A stretch of 64,000 bases of DNA from Bacteroidaceae bacterium (GTDB lineage Bacteria; Bacteroidota; Bacteroidia; Bacteroidales; Bacteroidaceae), in NCBI GenBank assembly GCA_017383485.1, contig JAFNXM010000004.1:1-64000 (forward strand), written 5' to 3'. Position 1 is the stretch's first letter, and each line of letters opens with the position of its first letter. Below, piece by piece: positions 45,414 through 54,473 of this stretch. A program made the position numbers and the translations under genes. The notes under the pieces are model-generated. The model did no database searches, was not told where the DNA came from, and was given only the letters and a program-made list of their open reading frames with translations.

Positions 45414-47018
45414 TTATTGAATTGACATTTTATAAATACTATGACCGCGCGAACCTACAACGACCTGGTTGCCGATGACGATGGGCGAGGATTCGAAATT
45501 GTTGCCGACGTGTTGGGTATAAAGCACTTTGCCATCGCGACCGTTGATGAGGTAGACATTGCCATAGGTGTCGCCTGTGAAGATGAACATTTCGCCCTTT
45601 TCATTCAGCAAACCGACTGGCGATGACCAGGCGTAGTGCTTGAGCGGAATAGTGTAGACTAATTCGCCTGTGGCTTTGCTGACAGCGACGAAATCTCCAT
45701 TTTGTCCCTTCAGATTCTTGACTTGATTGCAGAAGATGAGGTCTGCGCAATTGCCCTCGCCGAGTAGGGGAGTGGCATAGTAACCGCCGTCGAAATGCTT
45801 CTTTTCTATGTTAAAGCGTCTGCCGGGTGCTGCATATTCCCAAACGAGTTCGCCAGTCAGTGCGTCGAGTTTTCTGAAATAGGAAGCATCGCGAGGAATG
45901 CGATCTATCTCGCAACAAACGTAGACGTAGGGGTGTCCATTTTCTTCGCTTACTACGATCGTCGCATCGGTGTCGTCGCCATTGTCAAAGTGCCAAACGG
46001 GACGCATGGTGTTGAGGTTGGTGCAGAGAATGTGACCATGGTTGTCGGCAGTGTAACCATAGTTGCGATACACGGCGATGGATGCCTCCATGCCAGGAGC
46101 CGCGCCACCCACGGTGTAGCGAAGTGTAGAGGCAAGCTCTAGGTCGGCATCTTTTATCAAGTATTTATATAGCGTGCCGTTCTCACCTGCCCAAAACAAG
46201 AATTGTCCGACACGAATAGGAGAGGAATCGAACGCGCCCCAACTACGTCGTGCCTTTCTGTCCTCGGGGAAATGACGGGTGATCTTGCCTTGGTTCATAT
46301 CTACGACGAGATTGCCAAAGGGACGCTTATCAGGTATACCCTGACCTACGTATAAATTGCCGTTGAGCGTTGGGTCGAGCGACGGTGTGCCTTTTATTGG
46401 GTTGCCCACGTCGATAGGTTGGCGCGATGCTTTGCCTGTTTTGAAATCTATGAAATATAATGTGTGGCAGAGGGAACCTACGATAATTTCCTCGCCGCTG
46501 AATTCTGCATTGGTCAGACCTTTTGCAGCGAAAGCGTTCAACTTGTCTTCAGGCCATTTGACATAAAGCGGCTGACCCGTCCATCCTGTGCCACCGCCCC
46601 ATTTGCCACTTTTGAAATTAGGAGGGGTCTGTGCTGTGTGAAACTCCCAATCGATAATAATAGTGTCGGGTGTTCCGGAAACGGTGCCGCCAAAATTAGC
46701 CTGGCGCTTAGGGTTTCCGCGAAAGGCAAATACACCGGGTGCATTTGCATACAGATCGTTCAGATTGTCTATGGTCTGATCAATCTCAGCCGAGGTGGTC
46801 TCAATCGAATATTTGATTTTCGCAACAGATGCATACGATGTGTCGGGTAGCGATGTGATGACTTCTTCAGTAGTCGTAGTGTCTGAAACATCAGTAGAAT
46901 CTGTTGGAACGTCGATGTTAGACGAAGTTTTTCCTCCGCCACAACTATTGAAAAATAGAATTGATGACAGGAGGAAAATATGAAGTAAAAATCTATTTTG
47001 CAAATGGATATTTCGCAT
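45414..47018 (-). CDS. PQQ-like beta-propeller lipoprotein
   Basis: 534 residues. Lipoprotein signal with LSSILFFNSC, the Cys followed by GGGK. A Ser/Thr/Asp-rich linker leads to a propeller made of seven or eight WD/PQQ-like blades, e.g. WEFHTAQTPPNFKSGKWGGG, GNLYVGQGIPDKRPFGNLVV, YVCCEIDRIPRDASYFRKLD, ALTGELVWEYAAPGRRF, LINGRDGKVLYTQHVGNNFE. No quinoprotein catalytic residues are obvious, so a binding or assembly role is likelier than an enzyme. Middle gene of a three-gene operon. Confidence 0.83.
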   Translation of the reverse strand: MRNIHLQNRFLLHIFLLSSILFFNSCGGGKTSSNIDVPTDSTDVSDTTTTEEVITSLPDTSYASVAKIKYSIETTSAEIDQTIDNLNDLYANAPGVFAFRGNPKRQANFGGTVSGTPDTIIIDWEFHTAQTPPNFKSGKWGGGTGWTGQPLYVKWPEDKLNAFAAKGLTNAEFSGEEIIVGSLCHTLYFIDFKTGKASRQPIDVGNPIKGTPSLDPTLNGNLYVGQGIPDKRPFGNLVVDMNQGKITRHFPEDRKARRSWGAFDSSPIRVGQFLFWAGENGTLYKYLIKDADLELASTLRYTVGGAAPGMEASIAVYRNYGYTADNHGHILCTNLNTMRPVWHFDNGDDTDATIVVSEENGHPYVYVCCEIDRIPRDASYFRKLDALTGELVWEYAAPGRRFNIEKKHFDGGYYATPLLGEGNCADLIFCNQVKNLKGQNGDFVAVSKATGELVYTIPLKHYAWSSPVGLLNEKGEMFIFTGDTYGNVYLINGRDGKVLYTQHVGNNFESSPIVIGNQVVVGSRGHSIYKMSIQ

Positions 47019-47052
47019 ATTCTTTGGGGAAAATAGAAAATGGTGTGATGTC

Positions 47053-47742
47053 TTATCGTTTTAGTGAATTCCAGAACATGTACCATCTGTATTGCAGTTG
47101 GTAGAGTTTGGACAAACGTGAAGGTTCCGACGTCGAGGACGTATTGCCTCCGTGGCGGCGCTGACGAATCAGTGGCTCGCTGATAAAAGTGGGGTTGCCT
47201 CTGCGTTCAGCCATTAGCCCCATCCAAATGTCGTGTGATGCAATTTTGGGTGGGAAAGGCAAAAAGTGGAAAAGCAGTTCGCGGCGAAATGCCATGCAAC
47301 ATCCAACGTAGGAATTGCGTAGCAGATTTTGCCAATAGCCTTGCTTCGAACCGTGCAAAGTAAAGAAGTCTTTTCCTAAGTCCCTGTTTTGTGCATCGAC
47401 GATCTGGGAATTGTGGTTGACCAGTGAATACTTTTGCAGAGCCTCCATACATACTTTGACCTTGTTGGGCATCCAGATATCATCCTGGTCTGACAGAAAA
47501 ATATAATCGCCTTGTGCCAGGCGCATTGCATTCTCGAAATTGCTGACAAAGCCTTTGCTCCTGTTTACATGGATTTTGATTCTGTCGTCATTCAGACTTT
47601 TCAGATATTCGATAGTATTATCTGTGGAATGGTCGTCAGAGATCACAACTTCGTCGCTGGGGGAAAGTTGTGACAGAATGGAATTGATTTGCTCTGGCAA
47701 GTAGGGCATTCCATTGTATGTAGCAAGGCAAACTGAGATCAT
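47053..47742 (-). CDS. Family 2 glycosyltransferase
   Basis: 229 residues from the ATG at 47742; an in-frame ATG 8 codons earlier is possible but MISVCLATYNGMPYLPEQIN is the usual start. GT-A fold: ATYNG, VVISDDHSTDNT, GDYIFLSDQDDIWMPNKV with the DQDD motif that holds the nucleotide sugar and metal. C-terminal part is amphipathic and short. Probably transfers a sugar in lipopolysaccharide or capsule synthesis. First gene of the operon with the propeller and esterase. Confidence 0.9.
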   Translation of the reverse strand: MISVCLATYNGMPYLPEQINSILSQLSPSDEVVISDDHSTDNTIEYLKSLNDDRIKIHVNRSKGFVSNFENAMRLAQGDYIFLSDQDDIWMPNKVKVCMEALQKYSLVNHNSQIVDAQNRDLGKDFFTLHGSKQGYWQNLLRNSYVGCCMAFRRELLFHFLPFPPKIASHDIWMGLMAERRGNPTFISEPLIRQRRHGGNTSSTSEPSRLSKLYQLQYRWYMFWNSLKR

Positions 47743-47851
47743 AACTATTTTTTCTAATAAACGCAAAAACTGCTGACTTATTGCGTTGTTTCTAGTGAAT
47801 AGTGGTCTACGTATTCTTGACGGTGATACGTGTGCTGAAAAATCTAAGAAT

Positions 47852-47883
47852 TACGGGCGCTCCGAGGTCTCGGAACGCCCGTA
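47852..47883 (-). terminator. Terminator of the rplU-rpmA operon
   Basis: TACGGGCG and CGCCCGTA with TCCGAG/CTCGGA form a 14-bp stem broken by one mismatch; T-rich sequence follows on the minus strand. Confidence 0.85.
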
Positions 47884-47909
47884 GGATAATTTGTTCGTTA
47901 CTGAAGGGG

Positions 47910-48173
47910 TTAAGCTTCGGCCTCGGGAAGAACACTTACAACACTGCGGTCGCGGTTGCCACGGCGGAATTCCACCTTGCCATCTACGAGAGCATAGAGA
48001 GTGTGATCCTTACCCATACCTACATTCTTACCAGGATAGTGAACTGTACCACGTTGGCGAACGATGATGTTGCCAGCGATGCAGTTTTGACCACCCCAAA
48101 TCTTAACACCTAATCTTTGTGAAGCCGATTCACGGCCGTTCTTTGAACTACCTACACCTTTCTTGTGTGCCAT
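47910..48173 (-). CDS. rpmA: 50S ribosomal protein bL27
   Basis: 87 residues. [20 protein letters not shown] and [20 protein letters not shown] are the universal bL27 start; [20 protein letters not shown] and [11 protein letters not shown] complete it. It starts directly as MAHKKG, with no N-terminal extension of the Firmicutes type. It binds near the peptidyl-transferase centre. 20 bp after rplU. Confidence 0.98.
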   Translation of the reverse strand: MAHKKGVGSSKNGRESASQRLGVKIWGGQNCIAGNIIVRQRGTVHYPGKNVGMGKDHTLYALVDGKVEFRRGNRDRSVVSVLPEAEA

Positions 48174-48193
48174 TTTCTTCTACTTTTTTAGGG

Positions 48194-48511
48194 TTAAGCA
48201 ATAACTTGTTTAATTGTCAGTTCTGTGAACTGGTGACGGTAACCGTTCAATTTGCGGTAACCTTTACGACGCTTCTTGTGGAATACGAGAACCTTGTCAC
48301 CCTTAACGAGTGGGCTCTTAACTTCGCAAACTACCTTTGCGCCTTCTACTGTAGGAAGACCTACTGTAACTTCGCCGTTGTTTTCTACCAACAGCACCTT
48401 TTCAAACTCAACAGTTTGACCACCTTCAACATTTTGCATGTGGTTTACGAAGAGGCGCTTGCCTTCTTCTGCTTTGAACTGTTGACCGTTAATCTCTACG
48501 ATTGCGTACAT
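48194..48511 (-). CDS. rplU: 50S ribosomal protein bL21
   Basis: 105 residues from the ATG at 48511; the open frame continues 22 codons upstream but bL21 begins [20 protein letters not shown], so that part is leader. [20 protein letters not shown] and [20 protein letters not shown] are conserved. It is followed 20 bp on by rpmA, the standard pair. Confidence 0.98.
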   Translation of the reverse strand: MYAIVEINGQQFKAEEGKRLFVNHMQNVEGGQTVEFEKVLLVENNGEVTVGLPTVEGAKVVCEVKSPLVKGDKVLVFHKKRRKGYRKLNGYRHQFTELTIKQVIA

Positions 48512-48602
48512 TTTAATTAATACTTTAAACGGTTTTTTCCGGGAGGCGGAACTATCCACGCATCGTGCGCTGTCCACTTCTTCTGCCCCTTCGGACTCAA
48601 AA
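48512..48602 (-). promoter_or_regulatory. Structured rplU leader
   Basis: About 90 nt between the inferred start near 48602 and rplU. Three successive stems can be drawn on the minus strand: GTCC...GGAC, CGCA-CGA-TGCG, and TTCCG-CCTCC-CGGAA, the last near a run of A. It looks like a ribosomal-protein leader, as known for L21 in some bacteria. Confidence 0.45.
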
Positions 48603-48608
48603 TCGTGG

Positions 48609-48616
48609 CAAAATTA
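48609..48616 (-). promoter_or_regulatory. -7 box of rplU-rpmA
   Basis: TAATTTTG on the minus strand, exact TAnnTTTG. Confidence 0.45.
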
Positions 48617-48796
48617 CTACATTTTTTTAGATTGAGAAATATATTCCTCACTTTTTCTGCTGAAAAAAATGCAGTTACGGGTGTTTTTGTCATTAAAGCG
48701 TGAGTGAAATGAGCGTTGCTGGCGATAGAAATTGCGTTGTTTAAAAAGAATGCTGGTACAATAATTTTAATCAAGTGAAAATGGTAGGAAAAAAAG

Positions 48797-48849
48797 GCGA
48801 CGGCTCGTTGAAAAAAGGTCTAATGTTTTTTCAACGAGCCGTCGCGAAA
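48797..48849. repeat. Dispersed repeat locus E: intact hairpin, G variant
   Basis: GCGACGGCTCGTTGAAAAAA (48797-48816) pairs perfectly over 20 bp with 48826-48845, loop GGTCTAATG; the right arm extends to GCGAAA (48849). Both arms carry the G/C form, unlike locus D. It lies after the relA/spoT stop. Confidence 0.88.
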
Positions 48850-48945
48850 TTTTAACAAGGTCTTAGCTTTTTATTTTGAGGCTTTCGAGTGTAAAAGTTT
48901 TCCTCATCCTCTTCGCGCGCACGCGTTATATTATAGGTGTGACCC

Positions 48946-51222
48946 TTAGCTCAATTGGTGAGCTGAATCGATGCGTGTCACCTTGGTCACGTTTTCGATT
49001 TGGCGAAGTGCGTCGCAGAGCAATTTGATGTCGTCTGTGTCATAGACTTGCAGGTCGATTTTGCCTTCGAAGATACCATCGTTGGTGTCGAGGGTGATGC
49101 GGTTGATGACGAATTGTTTGAGTTTGTGCAAGACGTCGGCGATGGCGTAGAGCACGCCGTGGCTATCGACGCCGCGAATACCAATGCAGGCTTTGAACAG
49201 GCGGACTTTGTGCGTGTCCCACTTTGTTGCGATGATATTGTTGCCAAATCGTGTCTTTTGCTTTGTGGCGTGTTCGCAGCTACGGGCGTGGATTTCCAAT
49301 TCGCCCCGGTTGTTGATATATCCCATGACGTCGTCGCCGGGGATAGGCTTGCAGCATTCGGCAATCTGGCATTTTTCCAAAACTTCTTCGTTGAGGACGA
49401 GCGTCTTTTTGCGGTTGATGTTCTTTGTGAAGTCTGTGTCAATATTTACCTCAACCTTCTCGTCCTTTTTGCCTATAAATGGAATGAAATTCTTCCACGA
49501 ACTGCCCTTTTTGCCCTTGATAAAGTTGAAGAGTGTGTCGTCAAGGGTGATTTTTCCTTCACCAATGCTGAGGAAGAGTTCTTCGCGTTTGTGTTGGTTG
49601 TAATGATTTACCAAGCGATCAACGGTCGGTATGGTGTATTCCAATCCCTTTTCAGCAAAGAACGTTTTGAGTTGTTCTTCCCCCTTGTGGCTTTTCTCGC
49701 GATTCTCACGGCGCAGGATGGCTTCAATCTTTCCTTTCGCCTTGGCAGTAGTGGCAAAGGTGAGCCATTCTGGACGAACGTGCTGAGTACGCGAAGTGAT
49801 GATCTCGATCTGGTCGCCGCTTTTCAGTTTGTAGGACAAAGGTACCAATTTGTGGTTGACTTTTGCACCAAAGCAGTGGCTGCCGAGGAAGGAGTGAATG
49901 CTGAATGCAAAGTCCAGGGCGGTAGATCCGGCTGGCATTGACTTGAGTTCGCCTTTGGGTGTGAATACGAGGACTTCTGAGGTGAACAGGTTGAGCTTGA
50001 TGGTATCCAGTAGGTCCAAAGTGTCGGGTTGTGGATCGTCCAAAATCTCTTTGATAGAATTGAGCCAGCGGTCTAGCTCCTTTTCATCATATTCTGCGTT
50101 GGCATCCTTGTATTTCCAGTGTGCAGCAAACCCTTGTTCAGCGATATCATCCATGCGGTCAGAGCGGATTTGCACTTCGATCCATTTGCCCGAACCACCC
50201 TGCTTGCTCATAAAGGTATTGTGCAACGCTTGATAGCCATTCGCCTTCGGGCTACTTACCCAGTCGCGCTGACGAGTGGGGTGGGGTGTGTAGAGTTTGG
50301 TGAGAGAACCATAAATGGCGAAGCATTCTTCTTCCTCCAAACTGCGATCTTTGGGCGTATAAATGATGCGGCAAGCAAGCAGGTCGTAAACTTCCTCGAA
50401 TGGGATTTGCTTGGCTTGCATCTTTTTCCAGATTGAATAAGGACTCTTGACACGTGCTTTGATAGTATACTTTGTACCCATTGCATCCAATTTTTCGCGA
50501 ATGGGAGCAGTGAAGTTTTCAAAGATATTATCACGTTCAGGCTGAGTGGCTGCTAACTTTTCTTCGATCTGAGCATATTCTTCTGGATGCTCGTACTTGA
50601 AGCTCAAATTTTCAAGTTCTGTCTTGATCTTGTTCAAACCGAGGCGGTCTGCCAAGGGAGCAAAAATGTAGAGCGTCTCGCCTGCGATCTTGTATTGCTT
50701 GCTGGGGAGCATGCTGGACAGGGTGCGCATATTATGTACGCGGTCTGCGATTTTGATCAGTATCACGCGCACATCGTCGCTCATGGTGAGCAATAATTTC
50801 TTGAAAGTCTCAGCCTGCATTGAAGCACGATCGCCAAAGATGCCGCCGGATATTTTGGTCAAACCTTCGACGATGTTGGCAACCTTGGGCCCAAACAGAT
50901 TGGACAGGTCTTCGTTGGTATAGTCGGTATCCTCCTCGACGTCGTGGAGTAGGGCTGCACAGATGGATGTCGAACCTAAACCAATCTCCTCGCATACTAC
51001 TTGCGCTACGGCAATGGGATGAAGAATGTATGGCTCGCCAGAGAGGCGGCGCACGCCTTTGTGCGCTTGCTTGGCAAAGTTGAACGCCTTGGTGATGATG
51101 TCGACTTTGCGGCGATGGCTAGATGCAAGATATGTGTCAACGAGCTTTTGAAAAGCGGCATTGATTATTTCTTCGTCTTTCAGCTCCTGTGGAGTCAGTG
51201 CGTGGGTATTTATTTCGCTCAT
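48946..51222 (-). CDS. relA: RelA/SpoT bifunctional (p)ppGpp synthetase/hydrolase
   Basis: 758 residues. HD hydrolase domain: GVRRLSGEPYILHPIAVAQV, ALLHDVEEDTDYT with HDxxED, IKIADRVHNMRTL. Synthetase domain: YSIWKKMQ, YDLLACRIIY, RQRDWVSSPKANGYQALHNT, EVQIRSDRMD. TGS domain starts near VLVFTPKGELKSMPAGSTAL, and the ACT domain ends the protein. Both halves keep their motifs, so it should make and degrade ppGpp in the stringent response. Last gene of the par-linked group. Confidence 0.95.
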   Translation of the reverse strand: MSEINTHALTPQELKDEEIINAAFQKLVDTYLASSHRRKVDIITKAFNFAKQAHKGVRRLSGEPYILHPIAVAQVVCEEIGLGSTSICAALLHDVEEDTDYTNEDLSNLFGPKVANIVEGLTKISGGIFGDRASMQAETFKKLLLTMSDDVRVILIKIADRVHNMRTLSSMLPSKQYKIAGETLYIFAPLADRLGLNKIKTELENLSFKYEHPEEYAQIEEKLAATQPERDNIFENFTAPIREKLDAMGTKYTIKARVKSPYSIWKKMQAKQIPFEEVYDLLACRIIYTPKDRSLEEEECFAIYGSLTKLYTPHPTRQRDWVSSPKANGYQALHNTFMSKQGGSGKWIEVQIRSDRMDDIAEQGFAAHWKYKDANAEYDEKELDRWLNSIKEILDDPQPDTLDLLDTIKLNLFTSEVLVFTPKGELKSMPAGSTALDFAFSIHSFLGSHCFGAKVNHKLVPLSYKLKSGDQIEIITSRTQHVRPEWLTFATTAKAKGKIEAILRRENREKSHKGEEQLKTFFAEKGLEYTIPTVDRLVNHYNQHKREELFLSIGEGKITLDDTLFNFIKGKKGSSWKNFIPFIGKKDEKVEVNIDTDFTKNINRKKTLVLNEEVLEKCQIAECCKPIPGDDVMGYINNRGELEIHARSCEHATKQKTRFGNNIIATKWDTHKVRLFKACIGIRGVDSHGVLYAIADVLHKLKQFVINRITLDTNDGIFEGKIDLQVYDTDDIKLLCDALRQIENVTKVTRIDSAHQLS

Positions 51223-51311
51223 CTTGTGTCCTCCTGTATTGATTTAAGGTGAGATGATATTCTGGTGTGTGTTTTGAAAGTGTAAATGGAGGGATGCAAT
51301 AAAAGATAGAC

Positions 51312-52523
51312 TTATCTTCTCTTAGATTTACTCTTTTTCTTCGAGTAAGTCTTCTTCTTGCTATAATATTTTGACTTTTTATAAGTCGTCGTAGTCTTCT
51401 TTTTATAAGGTGTGGTGCTTGTCACACTAGCCTTTGCTGGGGTTACTGTTTGTCGGCGAGTGATAAGTTCTTCTGCACGGTAAGCATAGATAGAATCTTC
51501 GTGTTCCACAAATTCCAAAATAGCTTGTTGCGTCATTCGAAGTACACGAGGTGCGCTGTTGCCAGGAATGATATTTGTCTTGTATTGTGGATTGAGCGAT
51601 TTGATAGATTCTTTCTCGATATTGCAATATGCTGTGATTTGATCCAAATGCACATCCCTTGTTACTACTACTGTGTCTGTCGCTATGGGCATCTTTGTTT
51701 TCATAGGACAGATGTTGTGCTCGCAATAGTAGTTCATGACGTAATTTGCAGCAATAAATGCAGGAACATAACCACGTGTTTCGCTTGGCAAGTAAGGGTA
51801 AATCGCCCAGTAATCTTTTACTCCGCCCGCGCGGTGAATCGCCTTATTGACATTGCCTGGTCCGCAGTTATATGCAGCAATGACGAGGCTCCAATCTCCA
51901 TAGATATTATAAAGGTCTTTAAGGAATCTTGCCGCAGCCTGAGTCGATTTTAATGGATCACAACGGTCATCGACCACACTATTTACCTCTAAGCCATAAC
52001 GCTGACCTGTGGCGAGCATAAATTGCCATAAACCTGTTGCGCCAACTTTGCTTTTTGCGACAGGGTTCAGGGCTGATTCAATGATAGGAAGATATTTTAA
52101 TTCCAGGGGGAGACCATGTTGGTCCAAAGCTTCTTCAAAAAGTGGAATGTAGAAGTTTCCTGCTCCCAACATGTATGCAACAGAACTGCGTTGCTTAATA
52201 GTATATTGGTCTATGTACTTTCTGACGATGTCATTGTAGGGCAATTCCATTACAGCAGGGATGCGTGATAACCTTTTTACGTACGTGATGGTGTCGTAGT
52301 CGGGATTGACATTAGGTAACGCACATGTTGTATCAGGGAATATATAATTGTTGGCTTTCCATTCGTTAAGAAGGGAATCCATATTGATTGTCATAGCCTC
52401 GGGCAAATATATCTTGCTCGAATCATTCTGTGTATTTTGTGCTTGAATAGACTGTATGCCCTGAGTGATACAGAGTATAGAAATTGTAACTAAAGAAATA
52501 AAATAATGATGTATTCTTTTCAT
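51312..52523 (-). CDS. MltD-like lytic transglycosylase
   Basis: 403 residues, with signal peptide. The SLT core has IIESALNPVAKSKVGATGLW with the catalytic Glu, QFMLATGQRYGLEVNS, and AAYNCGPGNVNKAIHRAGG. A LysM-like segment follows (ITAYCNIEKESIKSLNPQYK). The C-terminal 45 residues are Lys/Tyr/Thr repeats (YKKKTTTTYKKSKYYSKKKT), a basic tail for cell wall contact. It cleaves peptidoglycan with 1,6-anhydro product. It is 5 bp from the DUF5683 gene stop. Confidence 0.92.
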   Translation of the reverse strand: MKRIHHYFISLVTISILCITQGIQSIQAQNTQNDSSKIYLPEAMTINMDSLLNEWKANNYIFPDTTCALPNVNPDYDTITYVKRLSRIPAVMELPYNDIVRKYIDQYTIKQRSSVAYMLGAGNFYIPLFEEALDQHGLPLELKYLPIIESALNPVAKSKVGATGLWQFMLATGQRYGLEVNSVVDDRCDPLKSTQAAARFLKDLYNIYGDWSLVIAAYNCGPGNVNKAIHRAGGVKDYWAIYPYLPSETRGYVPAFIAANYVMNYYCEHNICPMKTKMPIATDTVVVTRDVHLDQITAYCNIEKESIKSLNPQYKTNIIPGNSAPRVLRMTQQAILEFVEHEDSIYAYRAEELITRRQTVTPAKASVTSTTPYKKKTTTTYKKSKYYSKKKTYSKKKSKSKRR

Positions 52524-52528
52524 GTCAA

Positions 52529-53452
52529 TTAAAAGTTAAAACTGCATCCTACGCCGTAAGAATTGTTGGGTGATAAGCCCTTGCTTTCTATAATGGCGGG
52601 TTGGACTTGTAGGCTTAAATCTGGTGAAATGTCAAATATAGAAAGGTGTGCGTCTACGTAGGCATCTACAATGGACAATAGATATACGCCTACGAAACAG
52701 AACGCACTAAGATCTCGATACCTACGGTAATAATTCTTCTTGTTTTTGAATATTGTCTTAAAACGTTCTTCTTTTCCTGTGATATCATACCTTGGTGGCA
52801 ACATTTCAAGGTGTGAGTTTGTGTTGGGGTTGTCGTCCATGATATCCAGGTAAGCTTGGGAATAGTCCATGTACATCTGTTGATTCCAAAGTAACGCATA
52901 TGTACATCCCAAGAAACCTCCGTAGAAAATAGGTAACTTCCAATATTTCCGATTATAAATCTGTCCTGCCCCAGGGAAAACAGCCGATAGCCAAAGTGCT
53001 CTGCCAGGATCAGGGATGAATTGTTTTTTGGGAATTTCAATTGTTTCTAATTCTGCTTCGAATACCTTCTCTGCTTTTATCGGAGTAAGAGGGATCGTAT
53101 CGCCAGGTAGAAAATCGATATAGTCTGAATTACTTGCTACGATCGTTGAATCTGTACTTGTGGAATCGTTGGCAAGATTTTCAGTGAGTATAGCTTCCCC
53201 AGAATCTGCTTTACCTTTTACTTCGGCTGCGTTGATGCTATCTCTTTTGGTTCGAGACTTCTTTCGTGCTCTACGAGGTAATGAGTCATTATCCAAGCCG
53301 TTCTTGTCAATAACTAAGTTAGAGACAATAAACGACAAATCCCCGTCGTGCGGGGAATAGAGCGAAGTCTTTGCTTGACACTCTCCAATAGCAAAGCAAA
53401 TCATAGCGAAGAGCGTTGCCGTTATATTGAGAATATGTCGACTATGATTCAT
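52529..53452 (-). CDS. DUF5683-type envelope protein
   Basis: 307 residues with signal sequence and a low-complexity Ser/Asp/Lys linker. From residue about 150: PDPGRALWLSAVFPGAGQIY, NRKYWKLPIFYGGFLGCTYA, with hydrophobic segments and a final MLS-type barrel-like region, as in the DUF5683 family that Bacteroidetes keep between parB and the lytic transglycosylase. Function unknown. Its start overlaps the parB stop by 4 bp (ATGA). Confidence 0.82.
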   Translation of the reverse strand: MNHSRHILNITATLFAMICFAIGECQAKTSLYSPHDGDLSFIVSNLVIDKNGLDNDSLPRRARKKSRTKRDSINAAEVKGKADSGEAILTENLANDSTSTDSTIVASNSDYIDFLPGDTIPLTPIKAEKVFEAELETIEIPKKQFIPDPGRALWLSAVFPGAGQIYNRKYWKLPIFYGGFLGCTYALLWNQQMYMDYSQAYLDIMDDNPNTNSHLEMLPPRYDITGKEERFKTIFKNKKNYYRRYRDLSAFCFVGVYLLSIVDAYVDAHLSIFDISPDLSLQVQPAIIESKGLSPNNSYGVGCSFNF

Positions 53453-54348
53453 CCTTTCATCTTGTCAAAGAGACTGATGATGCGTTCTAATTCTTCGTCG
53501 TTAGAGAAGGGAATTGTGATTTTTCCCTTACCTTGTGCAGAACAAGTCATTTGTACTTTCGTTTGGAAGAAGTCTGAGAGTTTGTTCTTTAAAAGATTGT
53601 ACTCTTCAAACGAACGATGTCCTCCTTGCTTTTTGCTTGCTTTTGCTGTCCCCTTGTATTCTTCTGCATCATTGATAGACTTTACAATGTCTTCTACTTG
53701 ACGCACACTATAACCCTTGTCTCTGATCTCATTGTAAACTTTTAATTGCAATGAGGGTTGACTCAATCCCAACAAAGCGCGAGCGTGTCCTTGATCCATC
53801 TCACGGTTTTGCAAGGCAACCTGAACCTGTGCTGGGAGTTTCAACAGGCGTAAGTAATTGGCAACGGTGGCGCGCTTTTTGCCCACTTTCTCGCTCAATT
53901 TGTCTTGAGTCAGATCGTATTGTTCAATCAGATTTTGGTAGGCTAATGCGATTTCGATAGCATTGAGGTCTTCTCGTTGAATATTTTCGACGAGCGCCAT
54001 TTGCATCATCTTCTCGTCGTCTGCTGTGCGAATATATGCAGGAATTGTGTCGAGACCTGCCATTTGCGAAGCTCTCCAACGGCGTTCACCAGCGATAATT
54101 TGGTAAGTATCATCCTCCATCTTTCTGAGTGTGATGGGTTGGATAATGCCTATTTGCTTGATGCTTTCTGCCAATTCCTCTAATGCTGTGGGGTCAAACT
54201 CACGACGAGGCTGATTGGGGTTTGCTTTGATTTGTGCAATGGGTACTTCGTTGATTGACGAAGAGCCGCTTGTGCGAACTTCGTCTTCTATTGAGATGAG
54301 GGCGTCAAGTCCTCTGCCTAATGCGGGGAATTTCTTTTGTGCTGCCAT
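53449..54348 (-). CDS. parB: Chromosome partitioning protein ParB
   Basis: 299 residues. ParB/Sulfiredoxin nuclease-like domain: PIAQIKANPNQPRREFDPTA, GERRWRASQMAGLDTIPAY with GERRxRA, the CTP-binding loop. HTH: DKLSEKVGKKRATVANYLRL and DQGHARALLGL. It spreads on DNA from parS and loads the SMC complex. I saw no parS (TGTTTCACGTGAAACA type) in the window. It follows parA by 125 bp. Confidence 0.95.
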   Translation of the reverse strand: MAAQKKFPALGRGLDALISIEDEVRTSGSSSINEVPIAQIKANPNQPRREFDPTALEELAESIKQIGIIQPITLRKMEDDTYQIIAGERRWRASQMAGLDTIPAYIRTADDEKMMQMALVENIQREDLNAIEIALAYQNLIEQYDLTQDKLSEKVGKKRATVANYLRLLKLPAQVQVALQNREMDQGHARALLGLSQPSLQLKVYNEIRDKGYSVRQVEDIVKSINDAEEYKGTAKASKKQGGHRSFEEYNLLKNKLSDFFQTKVQMTCSAQGKGKITIPFSNDEELERIISLFDKMKG

Positions 54349-54473
54349 TTGTGGTGTTGATTTTTCAATTTTTCTCGTGTCAATTTTGCTAAATCCATTT
54401 TTCTTGTTGTTACAGGAATTATGACGAGCAAATGACGCCTATAGTTCTGTTCTAATATGAGTGAAAATTATAT

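Noticed and set aside
48936..49010. Plus-strand CTTAGCTCAATTGGTGAGC looks like a tRNA D-arm
   Set aside because: It lies inside the 3' end of the relA/spoT gene on the other strand, no acceptor or anticodon stem can be drawn, and there is no standard T-arm.
49000..49941. 313-codon plus-strand open frame
   Set aside because: Shadow of the relA/spoT gene with no recognisable motif.
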